64,000 nt of DNA. It comes from Hydrogenophaga sp. (GTDB taxonomy: Bacteria > Pseudomonadota > Gammaproteobacteria > Burkholderiales > Burkholderiaceae_C). Positions within the stretch are counted from its first letter, which is position 1. Each line of letters opens with the position of its first letter. Position numbers and translations under genes: made by a program. The stretch lies in contig NZ_JAHBZK010000006.1 of the NCBI RefSeq assembly GCF_019635465.1, positions 124,001 through 188,000 on the forward strand, in the 5' to 3' direction. Of this stretch, positions 43,566-51,872 are shown piece after piece. The notes beneath the pieces are model-generated. The model was not told the DNA's origin and did no database searches. It saw only the letters and a list, made by a program, of their open reading frames with translations.

Positions 43566-43985
43566 ATGCACGCCTTTCGCCCCATCACCCTCGACCACCT
43601 CGTGCTGCGCGTGGTGGACCTCGATCGCATGCTGGCCTTCTACTGCGACGTGCTGGGCTGCACGATCGAGCGCCGCCGCGACGACATCGGTCTGGTGCAG
43701 TTGCGTGCCGGCGATGCGCTGATCGACCTGGTGCCGGTGGATGGGGAACTGGGTCGCGCCGGTGGTGCCGCACCGGGCAGCGAGGGCCGCAACCTGGACC
43801 ACTTCTGTTTGCGCGTGGTGCCCTTTGACGCGCGGGCCATCCGGGACCACCTGGCGCGCCACGGCCACGCCGCCGGGCCGGTGGAACAGCGCTTCGGCGC
43901 CGAGGGCGAGGGCCCTTCCATCTATGTGAGCGATCCTGAGGGCAATGTGGTGGAGCTCAAGGGGCCGCCGCAGGCTCAGGTCTGA
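43566..43985 (+). CDS. VOC (glyoxalase/dioxygenase) superfamily protein
   Basis: 139 aa. Paired beta-alpha-beta-beta-beta modules: LDHLVLRVVDLDRMLAFYCDVLGCTIE and LDHFCLRVVPFDARAIRDHLARHG, ending YVSDPEGNVVELKG. Metal ligands His (LDHLVL, LDHF) and Glu (VVELKG). The reaction is unknown. Confidence 0.88.
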   Translation: MHAFRPITLDHLVLRVVDLDRMLAFYCDVLGCTIERRRDDIGLVQLRAGDALIDLVPVDGELGRAGGAAPGSEGRNLDHFCLRVVPFDARAIRDHLARHGHAAGPVEQRFGAEGEGPSIYVSDPEGNVVELKGPPQAQV

Positions 43986-44129
43986 GCGCTGGGGTCGGCA
44001 TTCCCGTTCTCGAAGCGATCAGTCGACAGTTGGGGTGCGCGACCTTTGTCCTATGTCATGGGCCTGGCGTGACGCGTGGTCATGATGGGTGCAACCCGTC
44101 TGTTCAACCACCCGCCCATGGAGACCACG

Positions 44130-44480
44130 ATGAAGAACTTCCCCGCGAACTACGAGGAACTCAACACCTGGATGGAGAAGCTGGGGATGGCCGTCCCCGA
44201 TGTCATGCAGGGATTTGGCGCCCTGCATGACGCCAGCCTCAAGTCCGGGGCCTTGACCAGCAAGACCAAGGAGTTGATCGCGCTGGGCATTGCCATCACG
44301 GTGCGCTGCGATGGCTGCATCTCCTACCACGTGCACGACGCGCTCGAGGCCGGTGCCAGCAAGGATGAGGTCGCTGAGACGGTGGGCGTCGCCATCATGA
44401 TGGGCGGCGGTCCATCGGTGGTCTACGGGATTGAGGCGATGCAGGCGCTGGAGCAGTTCCTGCAGCAAAAGGCCCGCTAA
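44130..44480 (+). CDS. Carboxymuconolactone decarboxylase/AhpD-like protein
   Basis: 116 aa. The CxxC-type active site is RCDGCISYHVHDALEAGAS, the AhpD signature (C-x-x-C-x-x-x-H). Probably an alkylhydroperoxidase-type disulfide reductase. The ATG at 44130 is chosen for its GGAG 10 nt upstream; alternatives are at 44118 and 44076 (GTG). Confidence 0.87.
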   Translation: MKNFPANYEELNTWMEKLGMAVPDVMQGFGALHDASLKSGALTSKTKELIALGIAITVRCDGCISYHVHDALEAGASKDEVAETVGVAIMMGGGPSVVYGIEAMQALEQFLQQKAR

Positions 44481-44532
44481 ATCGCCAGACCGCTCGGGCC
44501 CGGCGCTGCCCGAATGTGGGCTTGGGGCTGCC

Positions 44533-44877
44533 TCAGGGGCGCTGGTAGCGCGCCGCGCCCACCTTGCCCAGTTGCTGGTAGGTGGGTTTTTGCAGGTGGT
44601 CGGGCAGCAGGCTGCCGAGGGCGCGGTCGTTGAGCGCGGCAGCGCGCAGGGTGGCGGCGCGCAATTGGGCAAATCGTTGGGCGGCCGACTGCAGGGCCTC
44701 GGCGTCGGCGCCGCGCAGCGCCAGCGTGCTGGGCGCGGCTTTCAGCGTGGCCTGCACGGCCGCGCTGGCGCGTTCCACGGCGGGCGCATCGGCCTGCAGC
44801 AGGGCGCGCTCCAGCCCGTCCAGTTGCCCGTGCAGGTGGGCAATCCAGGTGTGTGCGGGCTGGGTGTTCTGGGTCAT
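44533..44877 (-). CDS. flgN: Flagellar export chaperone FlgN
   Basis: 114 aa, all-helical, in the usual place after flgM. Sequence similarity to FlgN is low, as is usual, but size, fold and position fit. FlgN delivers FlgK and FlgL to the export gate. 14 bp after flgM. Confidence 0.82.
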   Translation of the reverse strand: MTQNTQPAHTWIAHLHGQLDGLERALLQADAPAVERASAAVQATLKAAPSTLALRGADAEALQSAAQRFAQLRAATLRAAALNDRALGSLLPDHLQKPTYQQLGKVGAARYQRP

Positions 44878-44891
44878 GGTGGTGTGCGCGT

Positions 44892-45209
44892 TCAGGCGCG
44901 GCCGGCGTTGAGCATTTCGGCCGCGTTGGCCAGCAGCTTGTCGGCGATCGCCTCGGGGTTGACCTTGAACGAGCCGTCGGCAATGGCCTGCTTCATGGCG
45001 GCCACTTTCTCGGCGTTGAACTCTTCGCCGCCGCCGGAAGAACCGACGTTGGCAGACGACGACAAGGTGACCGTCACACCCGGTTGCGGCGAACCGCCGG
45101 CCGGCTTGGCAGCGGCCTCGGCGGCCGCGACGGGTTGCGGGGCCGCCTTTTGGGGGCCACCGGCCACGCTGCCGATGTAGGAATCCGATGCTGAAGAATC
45201 GACTTTCAT
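44892..45209 (-). CDS. flgM: Anti-sigma-28 factor FlgM
   Basis: 105 aa. Disordered Ser/Ala/Pro-rich N-terminal half, then the FliA-binding helices (NAEKVAAMKQAIADGSFKVNPEAIADKLLANAAEML). FlgM is exported when the hook is complete, freeing FliA. Own sigma-28 promoter at 45250-45276. GGAG precedes the ATG, with a hairpin just upstream. Confidence 0.94.
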   Translation of the reverse strand: MKVDSSASDSYIGSVAGGPQKAAPQPVAAAEAAAKPAGGSPQPGVTVTLSSSANVGSSGGGEEFNAEKVAAMKQAIADGSFKVNPEAIADKLLANAAEMLNAGRA

Positions 45210-45221
45210 GTCACGCTCCGC

Positions 45222-45237
45222 GCCCTGTTTTCAGGGC
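45222..45237 (-). promoter_or_regulatory. Hairpin in the flgM leader
   Basis: GCCCTG-AAAA-CAGGGC: a perfect 6-bp stem with a 4-nt loop that ends about 12 nt before the flgM ATG, next to the Shine-Dalgarno sequence. It could limit or time FlgM synthesis. Confidence 0.55.
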
Positions 45238-45249
45238 AATGTCGTTGTC

Positions 45250-45276
45250 GTATCGGTCTTGATCTCCAGAACTTTA
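45250..45276 (-). promoter_or_regulatory. Sigma-28 promoter of flgM
   Basis: Minus strand: TAAAGTTC, 11 nt, ACCGATAC, compared with TAAAGTTT-N11-GCCGATAA: 7/8 and 6/8 matches with exact spacing. The best sigma-28 promoter in the window, about 40 bp before flgM. Confidence 0.85.
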
Positions 45277-45322
45277 GGGTTTTAGTGCCTTTTTTCTACC
45301 GCTCGTCGCTCAAGGATGCTCT

Positions 45323-46048
45323 TCACAGCGGCAGTTCGACGGTCTGGTCGGCCCGCACGGTGCCGCTGACCACCTTGCCGTTGGGCAGGCGCACCCGGGC
45401 GGCTTGACCCACGTGGCCGGCGCTCAGCGCCTGGCCCACCACCGATACGGCAAAGCCGCGGCCGTTGGCGCTCACTTTCACTGGCGTTCCCGCATCAAAG
45501 GCCTGCGGGGCGCGCACCATGTTCTCGCGGATGACCTGGCCCGGGGTCAGTGCATAGGCGGCCTGCTGACCCACCCAGCGCTCGGGCGCGGCCAGCACCA
45601 TGGACGGGTGGGCCGCCCAATCCACTTCGGCGCGATCGGCCATGGCTTGAGTCAGGGTTTCACCGGCCGGCACGGGCGCCTTGAGCACCCAGGCCGGCCC
45701 GAAGGCCTGCACCGTCACCGGGATGTAGACGCTCCAGCGTGTGGGGCCGTCGACGCAGCGCAGACCCACACGGCTGCGGCCCCAGAGGCGGCCACCGGGC
45801 GGCAGAAAGGGTTCGATGCCATTGCAAGGGGCCAGCCGCAGGCGGCTGTCGAGCGAGCCCATCACCACCTCGGCGCGCAGCGGCATGCCGGCCTGCTCGG
45901 CCAGGGCCTGTTCGACCGTGGGTTGCAGAAAGTCGCGCGCGAGCTTTTCCAGGCCGTCGGCATCGCTGGCGCGCGCGCTGGCGGCGGCGGCCAGCAGCAC
46001 CAGGGCAAAGCTCACGGTCAGCAGCAGGCGAAGGGCAGGGCGGTTCAT
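45323..46048 (-). CDS. flgA: Flagellar P-ring assembly chaperone FlgA
   Basis: 241 aa from the ATG at 46048. Signal peptide (LLLTVSFALVLLAAAASARA), a domain with disulfide-forming Cys (LAPCNG, LRCVDG), and the C-terminal SAF-type domain (VIRENMVRAPQAFDAGTPVKVSANGRGFAVSVVGQAL). Helps FlgI assemble the P ring. Divergent from flgB. Confidence 0.94.
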   Translation of the reverse strand: MNRPALRLLLTVSFALVLLAAAASARASDADGLEKLARDFLQPTVEQALAEQAGMPLRAEVVMGSLDSRLRLAPCNGIEPFLPPGGRLWGRSRVGLRCVDGPTRWSVYIPVTVQAFGPAWVLKAPVPAGETLTQAMADRAEVDWAAHPSMVLAAPERWVGQQAAYALTPGQVIRENMVRAPQAFDAGTPVKVSANGRGFAVSVVGQALSAGHVGQAARVRLPNGKVVSGTVRADQTVELPL

Positions 46049-46087
46049 GGGGCGCACTCCGGCGTGGGTGGACGAATTCAGGCAATC

Positions 46088-46093
46088 ACTCTA
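46088..46093 (-). promoter_or_regulatory. -10 hexamer of flgA
   Basis: TAGAGT on the minus strand, 39 bp upstream of the flgA ATG and 43.5 bp from the centre of the palindrome at 46120-46148. Confidence 0.5.
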
Positions 46094-46119
46094 GGGGTCG
46101 GGCGTCCAGCCAAAGCCGC

Positions 46120-46148
46120 GAAATACCGGGTCCGCATGCCGCTGTTTC
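46120..46148. promoter_or_regulatory. FlhD4C2-like operator between flgA and flgB
   Basis: Half-sites GAAATACCGG (46120-46129) and, on the other strand, GAAACAGCGG (46139-46148), with a 9-bp centre. The symmetry extends outward: CAAAGCCG on the left and CGGCTTTTG on the right. It sits symmetrically between the two divergent -10 hexamers. Confidence 0.65.
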
Positions 46149-46160
46149 CGGCTTTTGCCG

Positions 46161-46180
46161 CCCTCAAGTCTTTTGACAAT
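46161..46180 (+). promoter_or_regulatory. Promoter of flgBCDE
   Basis: A 20-bp block beginning CCCTCAAG and ending with the -10 GACAAT (46175-46180); 16 of 20 positions are identical to the block upstream of flgF at 50252-50271. The -10 centre is 43.5 bp from the FlhDC-like palindrome. Confidence 0.6.
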
Positions 46181-46245
46181 GCCCGCAAGTCCCGGTCCCG
46201 AGCGCTTGTTCGGACCGGCCCCACCCACCCACCTGCGAGGTGACC

Positions 46246-46647
46246 ATGCTTGACCAGATGACCGACCGGCTGGATTTCCATGCCAAGGCGTTGGTGCTGC
46301 GCTCGCAGCGCCAGCAGGTGATCGCCAGCAACATCGCCAACGCCGACACCCCGGGCTATGTGGCGCGCGACTTCGACTTCGCCAGCGCACTCAAGAACGC
46401 CACCGGCACGGGCACCGGCAATGCCGTCACCACCGACCCACGCCACTTCAGCAGCGTCGGCGCACCTCCCGGTGGCGACCCCAAGCTGGGCTACGCGGTG
46501 CAGACCCAGCCCGCGCAGGACGGCAACTCGGTCGACCTCGACCGCGAGCGTGCTTCGTTCGTGGACAACACCATCCGCTACGAATCCACGCTGCGTTTCA
46601 TCAATGGTCACGTCAAGACCATGCTGAGCGCGATCACGGGTCAGTGA
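46246..46647 (+). CDS. flgB: Flagellar rod protein FlgB
   Basis: 133 aa from the ATG at 46246. Rod-type N-terminal motif LVLRSQRQQVIASNIANADTPGYVARDFDF. GAGG precedes the ATG; an in-frame GTG is at 46240. First gene of flgBCDE. Confidence 0.97.
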   Translation: MLDQMTDRLDFHAKALVLRSQRQQVIASNIANADTPGYVARDFDFASALKNATGTGTGNAVTTDPRHFSSVGAPPGGDPKLGYAVQTQPAQDGNSVDLDRERASFVDNTIRYESTLRFINGHVKTMLSAITGQ

Positions 46648-46667
46648 TCGCCTGAAAGGACTCTGCC

Positions 46668-47072
46668 ATGTCGATGTTCCAGATCTTCAATGTCAGCGGC
46701 AGCGCGATCAGCGCGCAGCAACAGCGCCTGAACGTGGTGGCCTCCAACCTGGCCAACGCCGATGCGGTGGCCGGCCCCGACGGCCAGGCCTACAAGGCGC
46801 GCCACATCCACTTCCAGACCCAGAGCATGGGCGGCCCCGGCAGCGCCGGCGTGAAGGTGCAGACCATCACCGAAAGCGATGCCCCGGGCCGGCGCGTGTT
46901 CGAGCCCCAGCACCCCAACGCCGACGTCGACGGCTATGTGACGCACTCCAACGTGAACCCGGTGGAGGAGATGGTCAACATGATTTCGGCCTCGCGCTCG
47001 TACCAGAACAACGTCGAGGTGATGAACACCGCCAAGACGCTGATGCTCAAGACGCTGCAGATGGGTCAGTAA
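46668..47072 (+). CDS. flgC: Flagellar rod protein FlgC
   Basis: 134 aa. N-terminal motif SAISAQQQRLNVVASNLANADA and C-terminal SNVNPVEEMVNMISASRSYQNNVEVMNTAK are the conserved helices of axial proteins. 20 bp after flgB, AAAGGA before the ATG. Confidence 0.97.
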   Translation: MSMFQIFNVSGSAISAQQQRLNVVASNLANADAVAGPDGQAYKARHIHFQTQSMGGPGSAGVKVQTITESDAPGRRVFEPQHPNADVDGYVTHSNVNPVEEMVNMISASRSYQNNVEVMNTAKTLMLKTLQMGQ

Positions 47073-47112
47073 TCGCCGTCGCCCACGCAGACCCCGACAA
47101 GGACGCACGCAC

Positions 47113-47778
47113 ATGATGTTCTCCAACCCCCTGGACCTGTCCAACCTCGGCACCACCGTGGGCAGCTCCACTGCGCAGCAGGCCACCACGGCGACCAACG
47201 CCGAGGCCACGCAGGACCGGTTCCTCAAGTTGCTGGTGGCCCAGCTCAACAACCAGGACCCGATGAATCCGATGGACAACGCGCAGATGACGACGCAGAT
47301 GACGCAGATCAACACGGTCGCCGGCATCGAGTCGCTCAACGCCACGCTCAAGGGCATGGCCGCGCAGTTCACCGCCATGCAGACGCTGCAGGGCGTGTCG
47401 CTCATTGGCCGCGAGGCGCTGGTGGCGGGCAACAACTTCGGCTTCGATGGCGCCTACGGCAAGGCCGCGTTCCGCATCGACGAGTCGGCCGCGAGCGTGC
47501 AGGTCGACGTGGTCGGCACCAACGGCGAGATCCTCGACACCCTGGACTTCGGCGCCCTGACCGCTGGCCAGCATTCGTTCAACTGGGACGGCACCGGCAT
47601 CGACCCCACCCAGGTGGCTGGCTACCGCGTGCGCGCATCCAACGGTGGCTCGCCCGTCGAAGCCACCACCTTTGGCCGCTACACCGTCACCTCGGTCGGC
47701 AGCAGCGACGGCGTCACCACCCTGAAGCTGCAGGACGGACGCTCGCTGAGCTACGACCAGATCGACACCTTCATGTAA
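47113..47778 (+). CDS. flgD: Flagellar hook cap protein FlgD
   Basis: 221 aa. N-terminal export segment QDRFLKLLVAQLNNQDPMNPMDNAQMTTQMTQIN, then the tudor-like and FnIII-like domains (GQHSFNWDGTGIDPTQVAGYRVRASN). Scaffold for hook assembly, lost on completion. Confidence 0.96.
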   Translation: MMFSNPLDLSNLGTTVGSSTAQQATTATNAEATQDRFLKLLVAQLNNQDPMNPMDNAQMTTQMTQINTVAGIESLNATLKGMAAQFTAMQTLQGVSLIGREALVAGNNFGFDGAYGKAAFRIDESAASVQVDVVGTNGEILDTLDFGALTAGQHSFNWDGTGIDPTQVAGYRVRASNGGSPVEATTFGRYTVTSVGSSDGVTTLKLQDGRSLSYDQIDTFM

Positions 47779-47808
47779 CCCACCGATTTCGCCCAGCAAG
47801 GAAACACC

Positions 47809-49017
47809 ATGGCATTCCAGCAAGGACTCTCCGGCCTCAACAGCGCGAGCAAGAACCTCGACGTGATCGGTCACAACATCGCCAACGGCAACACGGTGGG
47901 CATGAAGTCATCGCGCACCGAATTTGCCGAGGTCTACGCCAGCTCGGTCAACGCCGCTGGCGGCGTCAACCAGGGCATCGGCGTGTCGGTGGCAGCGGTG
48001 ACGCAGGCCTTCACCCAGGGCAACATCACCATCACCGGCAGCGACCTGGACATCGCCATCAACGGCGCCGGTTTCTTCGAGCTGACCAACCCGGACGGCA
48101 CGCTGTCGTACTCGCGCGCCGGCATGTTCAAGCTCGACCGCGAAGGCAACATCGTCAACAACGACGGCAGCCAGCTCATGGGCTACCCCACCGACGCCGA
48201 CGGCAACCGCCTGAGCTACAACACCGTGGCCCTGACGCTGCCCACCGCCAGCCCGATCCCGGCGCAGCAGACCAGCACCATCACGGCCGAGTTCAACCTC
48301 GACGCGCGCGCGCCGATCTGGAACTCGGTCACGCCCAACACCCCGCTGACGACCTACGGCACCTCGCTGGTGGCCTTTGACCAGCAGGGCATCGAGGTGC
48401 CGGTGACGATGGCTTTCCGCAAGGTGGCCAACAACAGCTGGGAGGTCTACACCGGCGTCAACGGCGCCGACCCGGCCCTGTCCACGCCGTTCACCGTCAA
48501 CTTCCTGCCCGATGGCTCGCTCGACACCGCGACCACCACCATTCCGCCGCTGGCACTGAGCTCAGTCAACGGGGCCTTCAACGCCACCATCGACTTCAGC
48601 AACATCTCGCAGTTCGGCACCGCCTTTGGCGTGACCATGCTCGACCAGGACGGCTATCGCCCGGGCCAGTTCGTGGGTCTGAAGATCGGTGAAGACGGCG
48701 TGGTGACCGGCCAGTACTCCAACGGCGAGACGCGCGCCGCCGGCCAGGTGGCCCTGGTGAACTTCCGCAACGCACAGGGCCTGCAACCCATGGGCGGTGG
48801 CAGCTGGTCGGCCACCTTCGCCTCCGGCGACCCGGTGCGTGGCGAACCCGGCACCGGCAACTACGGCTCGCTGCGTGCCGGCGCGCTGGAAGACTCCAAC
48901 GTCGACATCACGGCCGAGCTGGTCAACATGATGACCGCGCAGCGCGCCTACCAGGCCAACGCACAGACCATCAAGACGCAGGACCAGGTGCTGAGCACGC
49001 TGCTCAACATGCGCTGA
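47809..49017 (+). CDS. flgE: Flagellar hook protein FlgE
   Basis: 402 aa. N-terminal GLSGLNSASKNLDVIGHNIANGNTVGMK, central D1/D2 domains and C-terminal LEDSNVDITAELVNMMTAQRAYQANAQTIKTQDQVL. AAGGAA precedes the ATG. Followed by an unrelated gene rather than flgF. Confidence 0.97.
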   Translation: MAFQQGLSGLNSASKNLDVIGHNIANGNTVGMKSSRTEFAEVYASSVNAAGGVNQGIGVSVAAVTQAFTQGNITITGSDLDIAINGAGFFELTNPDGTLSYSRAGMFKLDREGNIVNNDGSQLMGYPTDADGNRLSYNTVALTLPTASPIPAQQTSTITAEFNLDARAPIWNSVTPNTPLTTYGTSLVAFDQQGIEVPVTMAFRKVANNSWEVYTGVNGADPALSTPFTVNFLPDGSLDTATTTIPPLALSSVNGAFNATIDFSNISQFGTAFGVTMLDQDGYRPGQFVGLKIGEDGVVTGQYSNGETRAAGQVALVNFRNAQGLQPMGGGSWSATFASGDPVRGEPGTGNYGSLRAGALEDSNVDITAELVNMMTAQRAYQANAQTIKTQDQVLSTLLNMR

Positions 49018-49123
49018 GGATTTCATGGGGCGTGAGCTGAAATAGCGCCGAGGGGGTAGTGCGGGCGAGGGCTGGGCTACCTAGCATCTCGCGGGTTTTC
49101 AACCCGCCCCGAGTGCTGCGCCC

Positions 49124-50167
49124 ATGTCATCTGCCAACGATTCCTGGTCCTTTCACAACCTGTCCGACGACCTTGCTCCTGCGCGCGCGGCGGGAGCACG
49201 CGTGTTCGCCACCCGCGATCGCTCGGACCACATCCACTCCATCACGGTCTGCTTCGCCGGCACCAAACCCTCGCTGGACGCAGTGGATCGGGTGCTTCGC
49301 GAATGTGCCGCGCACGTGGCGGCGCAAGACAGCTCCTTTGACGTGTTCATCCGCGCAGAATGGGTGCCGCATGCCGATGCGCACCGCCGAGAAATCGAGC
49401 TCATCTATCCGTACGGCCAGGACTTCTTCCTGTGCTTCGACGCCAGGCTGCGTCAGATCGGCGTGCGTCAAAGGGGAGGCAAGCGCTTCGTGAAACCCTG
49501 GCCAGTCGACGACGTCGCCGCGGTGTGCCGCAAGGCCTACGCAGCGCACGACCCCTTGCCGCTGGAAGACTACCCCGACACCGACGATGACGACGACAGT
49601 TCGATGGGGGACTTGCGCTCGGAGGTCGTGCACTGGATCTGGTACGGCTACCACGCACTGTCCGACATCGACGCGGTGATCGTGGCGCGCGCCGAGGACG
49701 ATGAAGACATCGACCTCGACGAGATGCGTGCCTTCGCGGCGACCATTCTTGCCAGGAAGCGCGCGGCCGAAGCTACCTGGGCTGCCGAGACGGACAACGA
49801 TCGCCTGGCCGACGCGTTCTCAGACCTCATTCACGACGGCATCATGGCCGTGCAGTGGGCGGGCGACACCCTCGATGAAGGCTTCGACGTGGTCAACAGC
49901 CGCATTGAGGCAGAGGACCCCCGGGGCGAGCAGTACACCGGGGCCTGCTTCTTCCACAGCCAGGACATGGACCGCGCGCTCAACGAAGAAGGTCTGATGG
50001 TGGCTTTTGGCCACCTCCACAGCGATGAACCCGCTGACTACGTCGCCATCGGCCAGCGGGTCTGCGAGGCGCTCAGGCGGCATGGCCTGCGCCCGGAGTG
50101 GAACGGCACGGACCGCCAGCGCATCGGACTGCCCGGGTTTCGCTGGCAGCGCCGCACCCCGGACTGA
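49124..50167 (+). CDS. Protein of unknown function with DUF6891-like C-terminus
   Basis: 347 aa, acidic, no signal peptide or membrane helix. The C-terminal third (ACFFHSQDMDRALNEEGLMVAFGHL, then IGQRVCEALRRHGLRPEWNGTDRQRIGLPGFRWQRR) resembles DUF6891. The middle has an acidic run (DTDDDDDSS). It has no counterpart in ordinary flagellar operons, yet sits between flgE and flgF in the same orientation. I do not know its function. Confidence 0.7.
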   Translation: MSSANDSWSFHNLSDDLAPARAAGARVFATRDRSDHIHSITVCFAGTKPSLDAVDRVLRECAAHVAAQDSSFDVFIRAEWVPHADAHRREIELIYPYGQDFFLCFDARLRQIGVRQRGGKRFVKPWPVDDVAAVCRKAYAAHDPLPLEDYPDTDDDDDSSMGDLRSEVVHWIWYGYHALSDIDAVIVARAEDDEDIDLDEMRAFAATILARKRAAEATWAAETDNDRLADAFSDLIHDGIMAVQWAGDTLDEGFDVVNSRIEAEDPRGEQYTGACFFHSQDMDRALNEEGLMVAFGHLHSDEPADYVAIGQRVCEALRRHGLRPEWNGTDRQRIGLPGFRWQRRTPD

Positions 50168-50210
50168 CCCTGCCCCACCCCCCGCCACCTTGGCCGGGGT
50201 TTGAAGCGAG

Positions 50211-50239
50211 GAAATGCGCGGCAGCACCCCTGCTGTTCG
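50211..50239. promoter_or_regulatory. FlhD4C2-like operator upstream of flgF
   Basis: Half-sites GAAATGCGCG (50211-50220) and, on the other strand, CGAACAGCAG (50230-50239), with a 9-bp centre. Weaker than the other sites (one core A is G), but found by predicting its position from the 43.5-bp spacing to the -10. Confidence 0.5.
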
Positions 50240-50251
50240 GCGCATTGGCCA

Positions 50252-50271
50252 CCCTCAAGAATTTCCACAAT
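50252..50271 (+). promoter_or_regulatory. Promoter of flgFGHIJKL
   Basis: CCCTCAAGAATTTCCACAAT, with -10 CACAAT at 50266-50271. 16 of 20 positions match the flgB promoter block. 61 bp before the flgF start. Confidence 0.6.
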
Positions 50272-50332
50272 CCGTTCAACCCGTCGAAGTCAGCGCCGCT
50301 GACTGCGCCCCGGCGAGTGAAAGGACTTGTGC

Positions 50333-51067
50333 TTGGACCGCTTCATCTACACCGCCATGACCGGCGCCAGTGCCGCGGCGCACCGCCAGCAGGTGCTGAC
50401 GAACAACCTGGCCAACGTATCGACGCCGGGCTTTCGCGCTGAACTCTCCACCTTCCGTGCCGTGCCCATTCGCGGCGACGGCGCCAGCACCCGCGTGTTT
50501 GCGCTGGAGGCCACCGCCGGCCACCTGGACACGCCCGGCGCCATGCAGATCACCGGCCGCGCGCTGGACGTGGCCGCGCAAGGCAATGCCTGGTTCGCCG
50601 TGCAGGGCCTGGACGGTACCGAGGCCTACACCCGCGCCGGCAACCTCGAGGTCAACGCCGAGGGCACGCTGGTCAACGCCAACGGCCTGCCCATGCTGGG
50701 CGACGGCGGCCCGATCACGGTGCCGGCCAACGCGCAGGTGGACATCGGCGCCGACGGCTCGGTCAACGCCCGCGTCGGCAACGAACCCGGCCAGGTGGTC
50801 GGTCGCCTGAAGATGGTGGTGCCCGACGCAGACAACCCCATCAAGCGCAGCGACGACGGTCTGTTTCGCAGTCCGCAAGGCGATCCGCTGCCGGTCAGCG
50901 AGGTCGCGCGTCTGCAGGACGGCGCCATCGAAGGCTCCAACGTCAATCCGGTCGAGGCCATGGTCGGCATGATCGCCGCGGCCCGGCAGTTCGAAGTCCA
51001 GATGCGCATGCTGCAAAACGGCGAAGGCAACGACCGCAGCGCATCGCAATTGCTCAGCACCAGCTGA
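50333..51067 (+). CDS. flgF: Flagellar rod protein FlgF
   Basis: 244 aa. The start is a TTG at 50333, giving the family-typical N-terminus (M)DRFIYTAMTGASAAAHRQQVLTNNLANVSTPGF, with AAAGGA 7 nt upstream; a TTG at 50327 is too close to it. C-terminal EGSNVNPVEAMVGMIAAARQFEVQMRML. Confidence 0.96.
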   Translation: MDRFIYTAMTGASAAAHRQQVLTNNLANVSTPGFRAELSTFRAVPIRGDGASTRVFALEATAGHLDTPGAMQITGRALDVAAQGNAWFAVQGLDGTEAYTRAGNLEVNAEGTLVNANGLPMLGDGGPITVPANAQVDIGADGSVNARVGNEPGQVVGRLKMVVPDADNPIKRSDDGLFRSPQGDPLPVSEVARLQDGAIEGSNVNPVEAMVGMIAAARQFEVQMRMLQNGEGNDRSASQLLSTS

Positions 51068-51081
51068 TAGAGGGCATCACC

Positions 51082-51864
51082 ATGATCAACTCACTCATGA
51101 CCGCCGCGACCGGCATGACGGCGCAGCAGACCCAGCTCGACGTCATCTCGCACAACCTGGCCAACGTGGCCACCACCGGCTTCAAGAAGTCCAAGGCGGT
51201 GTTCGAGGACCTCATGTACCAGAACCTGCGGCAGGTGGGTGCCAACGCCACCGAGCAGGCCGAACTGCCCACCGGCTTGCAGGTCGGCCTCGGTGTGCGC
51301 ACCGTCGCCACCAGCCGCAGCTTCACGCAGGGCACGCCGCAGCAGTCCGGCAATTCGCTGGACGTGGCCATCAACGGCTCGGGCTTCTTCCAGATCGAGA
51401 TGCCCGACGGCACCACCGCCTACACGCGCGACGGCAGCTTTCAGGTCGACGCGCAAGGCCGCATGGTCACCAGCAGCGGCTACCCGCTCACCGCCGGTAT
51501 CACGCTGCCGGTGGAGACCGAAAGCGTCACCATCTCGTCGGACGGCATCGTCAGCGCCAAGTTGGCCGGGCAGACCCAGCCGCAGCAGGTGGGGCAGATC
51601 GAACTCGCCAACTTCATCAACCCGCCTGGCCTGGAGCCGCTGGGGCAGAACCTGTACCGCGAGAGCGTGGCCTCGGGCAACCCGATCAACGCCGCGCCCG
51701 GCAGCACCGGCATGGGTCGACTGATGCAGGGCTACACCGAAGCCTCCAACGTCAACGTGGTGCAGGAGCTGGTCGACATGATCCAGACCCAGCGCGCCTA
51801 CGAGATGAACTCCAAGGCCATCCAGACCTCGGACCAGATGCTGCAGCGTCTGTCACAGCTGTGA
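51082..51864 (+). CDS. flgG: Flagellar distal rod protein FlgG
   Basis: 260 aa, the usual length. MINSLMTAATGMTAQQTQLDVISHNLANVATTGFKKSKAVFEDLMYQN and C-terminal EASNVNVVQELVDMIQTQRAYEMNSKAIQTSDQMLQ. 14 bp after flgF. Confidence 0.98.
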   Translation: MINSLMTAATGMTAQQTQLDVISHNLANVATTGFKKSKAVFEDLMYQNLRQVGANATEQAELPTGLQVGLGVRTVATSRSFTQGTPQQSGNSLDVAINGSGFFQIEMPDGTTAYTRDGSFQVDAQGRMVTSSGYPLTAGITLPVETESVTISSDGIVSAKLAGQTQPQQVGQIELANFINPPGLEPLGQNLYRESVASGNPINAAPGSTGMGRLMQGYTEASNVNVVQELVDMIQTQRAYEMNSKAIQTSDQMLQRLSQL

Positions 51865-51872
51865 GGCTCGCC

